This document shows positions 13,555-15,064 of a stretch of DNA of 15,064 nt, piece after piece (position 1 is the first letter of the stretch; the number at the start of each line of letters is the position of its first letter). Under the pieces are notes generated by a model. That model was not told the DNA's origin and made no database searches. It worked only from the letters and a program-made list of their open reading frames with translations. Made by a program: the position numbers and the translations under genes. The stretch is from Candidatus Atribacteria bacterium (lineage in GTDB: Bacteria > Atribacterota > Phoenicimicrobiia > Phoenicimicrobiales > Phoenicimicrobiaceae), in contig DOTB01000059.1 of NCBI GenBank assembly GCA_003513845.1, positions 1 through 15,064 on the forward strand, written 5' to 3'.

Positions 13555-14826
13555 ATGTGTGGGAAAAAATTTTATTTAGGGCTAATGACGAGATTTTCCC
13601 TCATTGTTTTGGCAAGTCTTATAATATTTAGTTTTACCGTTGTAGCCGAGACCTTACCGGAAAAAATTGTAGTAGGCTGTCTTGAACCCCTTACCGGAGC
13701 ACACGCTGTTTTTGGGACTGAAGCAAAAGTAGGGATAGAACTGGCAGTGCAACATATTAATGAAGCAGGCGGAATTCAATCGTTGGGGGGTATTCCTTTG
13801 GAATTAGTGACCGAAGATGTAGGCGAAACGGCTATGAGTGCACGATTAGCTACGGAGAGTTTGATAAGTAAACATCAGCCAGTGGCTGTTTTAGGCCTTT
13901 ACATCAGTCGGTTAACCACTGCAGCTTCAGAGATTACTGATAGAGAGAAGGTTATTTTAGTTGCCGATGCCCTGGTAGACGATGTAACCGAAATGGGAAG
14001 ACAATATTTATTTAGGCCCGCTCCTAAAGCGAGTATGCAAGGTAGATCGGCAGTGGAATTTGTTTTAGGGGCAGCCGAAAAAGTTGGAATCTCTATGGAA
14101 AAAGTAGCCATTTTAAACGAGGATTCTTCTTTCGGGAGGAGTAATGCCCTAGGAGCTGTTCAGGGAGCCTTAGATAATGGACTTACCATTGTATATCAAA
14201 AAGAATATCCTTACGATATTACCGATGTTTCTTCTATTGTTCATGGGATTGCGGCGGCAGAAGCAGATTTTGTGGTTCACTGCCCTTATTTTATGGATGC
14301 CATTATATTTGCTAAGACCTTTAGAGAATTAGGGAAAATTCCTAAATTCATTGCCGGGATGGGGGCTTGTGGCTACACAGATCCTGAATCTATACAAGCT
14401 TTAGGTGAAATAGCTGAAGGTTATTCTAACACTTACAGTTATAATCCGGCAAAAAATACTCCCCAAAACCGCAAATTTGTAGAAGAATATACTGCTAAGG
14501 TCGGACATATACCTACGGAGGCTGCAGGGATGAACTATTATGGAATGTGGATTTTAAAAGAGGCGCTTGAACTTTCAGGTAATCTTTTCCCCGAAGACCC
14601 ACTAAATCCAGACAATTTACGAAAGGCCTTTTTAGAACTTGATTTAACTTCTGGTCCAGCGGTAGAAGTTTTCCCCACTGACCATATTGCTTTTGATGGA
14701 AAAGGTGATAATCCTTACGCCAGAGCTACGATTTTGCAGGTAATCAATGGGGAACCTAAAGTAATTTGGCCTTTTGAGGATGCGGAAACTGAATGTATTT
14801 TTCCGAGGTTAGATGCTACTTATTAA
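13555..14826 (+). CDS. LivK-type branched-chain/aromatic amino acid ABC transporter substrate-binding protein
   Basis: Exported ligand-capture protein of the LivJ/LivK (Peripla_BP_6) family, 423 residues. AGGAGG lies about 9 nt before the ATG. The signal peptide has basic residues at 4-5 and 13, a hydrophobic core (about 15-30) and a probable cleavage after VVA (A31). The mature N-terminus (VVGCLEPLTGAHAVFGTEA from 39, then GIELAVQHINEAGGI at 60-74) is diagnostic. The fold continues with the GLYISRLTTAASEI segment, where this family binds the alpha-amino/carboxyl groups, and ends with a dimer-like QVINGEPKVIWPF motif. Given the upstream genes, the ligand may be an aromatic or branched-chain amino acid or a keto acid; this is inference. 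Its LivHMGF partners are not seen: an insertion sequence begins within about ten bases of the stop codon. Confidence 0.92.
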   Translation: MCGKKFYLGLMTRFSLIVLASLIIFSFTVVAETLPEKIVVGCLEPLTGAHAVFGTEAKVGIELAVQHINEAGGIQSLGGIPLELVTEDVGETAMSARLATESLISKHQPVAVLGLYISRLTTAASEITDREKVILVADALVDDVTEMGRQYLFRPAPKASMQGRSAVEFVLGAAEKVGISMEKVAILNEDSSFGRSNALGAVQGALDNGLTIVYQKEYPYDITDVSSIVHGIAAAEADFVVHCPYFMDAIIFAKTFRELGKIPKFIAGMGACGYTDPESIQALGEIAEGYSNTYSYNPAKNTPQNRKFVEEYTAKVGHIPTEAAGMNYYGMWILKEALELSGNLFPEDPLNPDNLRKAFLELDLTSGPAVEVFPTDHIAFDGKGDNPYARATILQVINGEPKVIWPFEDAETECIFPRLDATY

Positions 14827-14835
14827 ATATACAGA

Positions 14836-14918
14836 CATCGTGAACTCTTATTAATAACATAAAATATCAATACATAGCGAACTCCTAATGATAACAAAGT
14901 ATCAATACATAGCGAACT
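14836..14918. repeat. Tandem ~35-bp terminal repeats of the insertion sequence
   Basis: TATCAATACATAGCGAACT occurs exactly at 14865-14883 and 14900-14918, a period of 35. A diverged third copy begins CATCGTGAACTC near 14836. The last copy abuts the transposase stop codon. Confidence 0.75.
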
Positions 14919-15064
14919 TTATAGATCGAACCTTGATAAATCAATAGAGCTTTTTGGTAAAGGATAAGGATATTCTGCTACTAACTTAGAATCATGGTAT
15001 ATAAACAATTTCTCTTTGGCAGTATCAATAGTAGCCCAGACATATTCATACTCTACTTCACTTG
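14919..15064 (-). CDS. Transposase C-terminus (partial, 5' part beyond the window)
   Basis: Reading the minus strand from 15062 gives 47 residues and a TAA at 14919-14921. They include VWATIDTAKEKLFIYHDSKL and then VAEYPYPLP, which looks like the C-terminal beta-barrel segment after an rve/DDE integrase core (Mu-C-like, as in IS481/IS21-type transposases). The catalytic core lies off the right edge. The family is inferred from a short segment and its position next to terminal repeats. Confidence 0.6.
   Translation of the reverse strand, partial: SEVEYEYVWATIDTAKEKLFIYHDSKLVAEYPYPLPKSSIDLSRFDL

Larger units (their letters stand above)
14828..15064. mobile_element. Insertion sequence end (truncated by the window edge)
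   Basis: The 3' end of a transposase gene (minus strand) is followed by three tandem copies of a roughly 35-bp repeat, the arrangement expected of transposase-binding sites at an IS terminus. The outer boundary lies near 14828-14836, just after the binding-protein stop codon. Target duplication and the other end are outside the window, so family and exact boundary are open. Confidence 0.6.

Noticed and set aside
14836..14918. CRISPR-like array
   Set aside because: Only three copies, one of them diverged, with almost no unique spacers and a transposase gene directly adjacent. IS terminal repeats explain it better.

Overview
The window is AT-rich DNA from an anaerobic, fermentative bacterium. 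The evidence is a ferredoxin-dependent 2-oxoacid oxidoreductase (IorAB), an ADP-forming acyl-CoA synthetase subunit, strong Shine-Dalgarno sites, sigma70-like promoters and U-tract terminators. The lineage cannot be fixed from this sequence. An uncultured Atribacterota-like or Firmicutes-like fermenter is my guess, not a demonstrated assignment.

Layout. Positions 1-961 hold no intact gene. They contain a decayed ridA-like remnant (422-573), a near-consensus promoter that runs into a strong hairpin terminator (197-320), two related hairpin-forming repeats, and the promoter of the first operon (874-902). Positions 962-7459 hold a sugar/polyol uptake and oxidation locus: a divergent histidinol-dehydrogenase-family enzyme, an RbsB-like binding protein, a terminator, a zinc alcohol/polyol dehydrogenase, an RbsA-like double ATPase and an RbsC-like permease. 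A second terminator (7576-7608) closes the locus. Positions 7609-7869 are regulatory-looking DNA with a perfect 16-bp palindrome.

Positions 7870-14826 hold a second locus: HisC-family aminotransferase, IorA, IorB, the alpha subunit of an ADP-forming acyl-CoA synthetase, and a LivK-type amino-acid-binding protein. The right edge (about 14828-15064) is the end of an insertion sequence: tandem 35-bp repeats followed by the 3' end of a transposase gene on the minus strand.

How the genes fit together. In the first locus a carbohydrate-like substrate is imported by a ribose-type ABC transporter and probably oxidised by two different dehydrogenases; no sugar kinase is encoded here. The 'HisD' keeps most catalytic residues, but the zinc-ligand Asp is Cys and other positions thought to touch histidinol are changed, so it is probably not a histidine-biosynthesis enzyme. 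The second locus reads as aromatic amino acid fermentation: uptake, transamination to an arylpyruvate, oxidative decarboxylation to an aryl-acetyl-CoA with reduced ferredoxin, and ATP formation. The acyl-CoA synthetase beta subunit is absent from the window.

The two loci differ visibly in base composition. Hand counts of single 60-base lines gave about 23-27% GC in the ATPase gene and 35-55% in the aminotransferase/IorAB/synthetase genes. The least explained signal is a 24-nt sequence, 21/24 identical between two distant intergenic sites, each time sitting directly on the 5' arm of an otherwise unrelated terminator hairpin.
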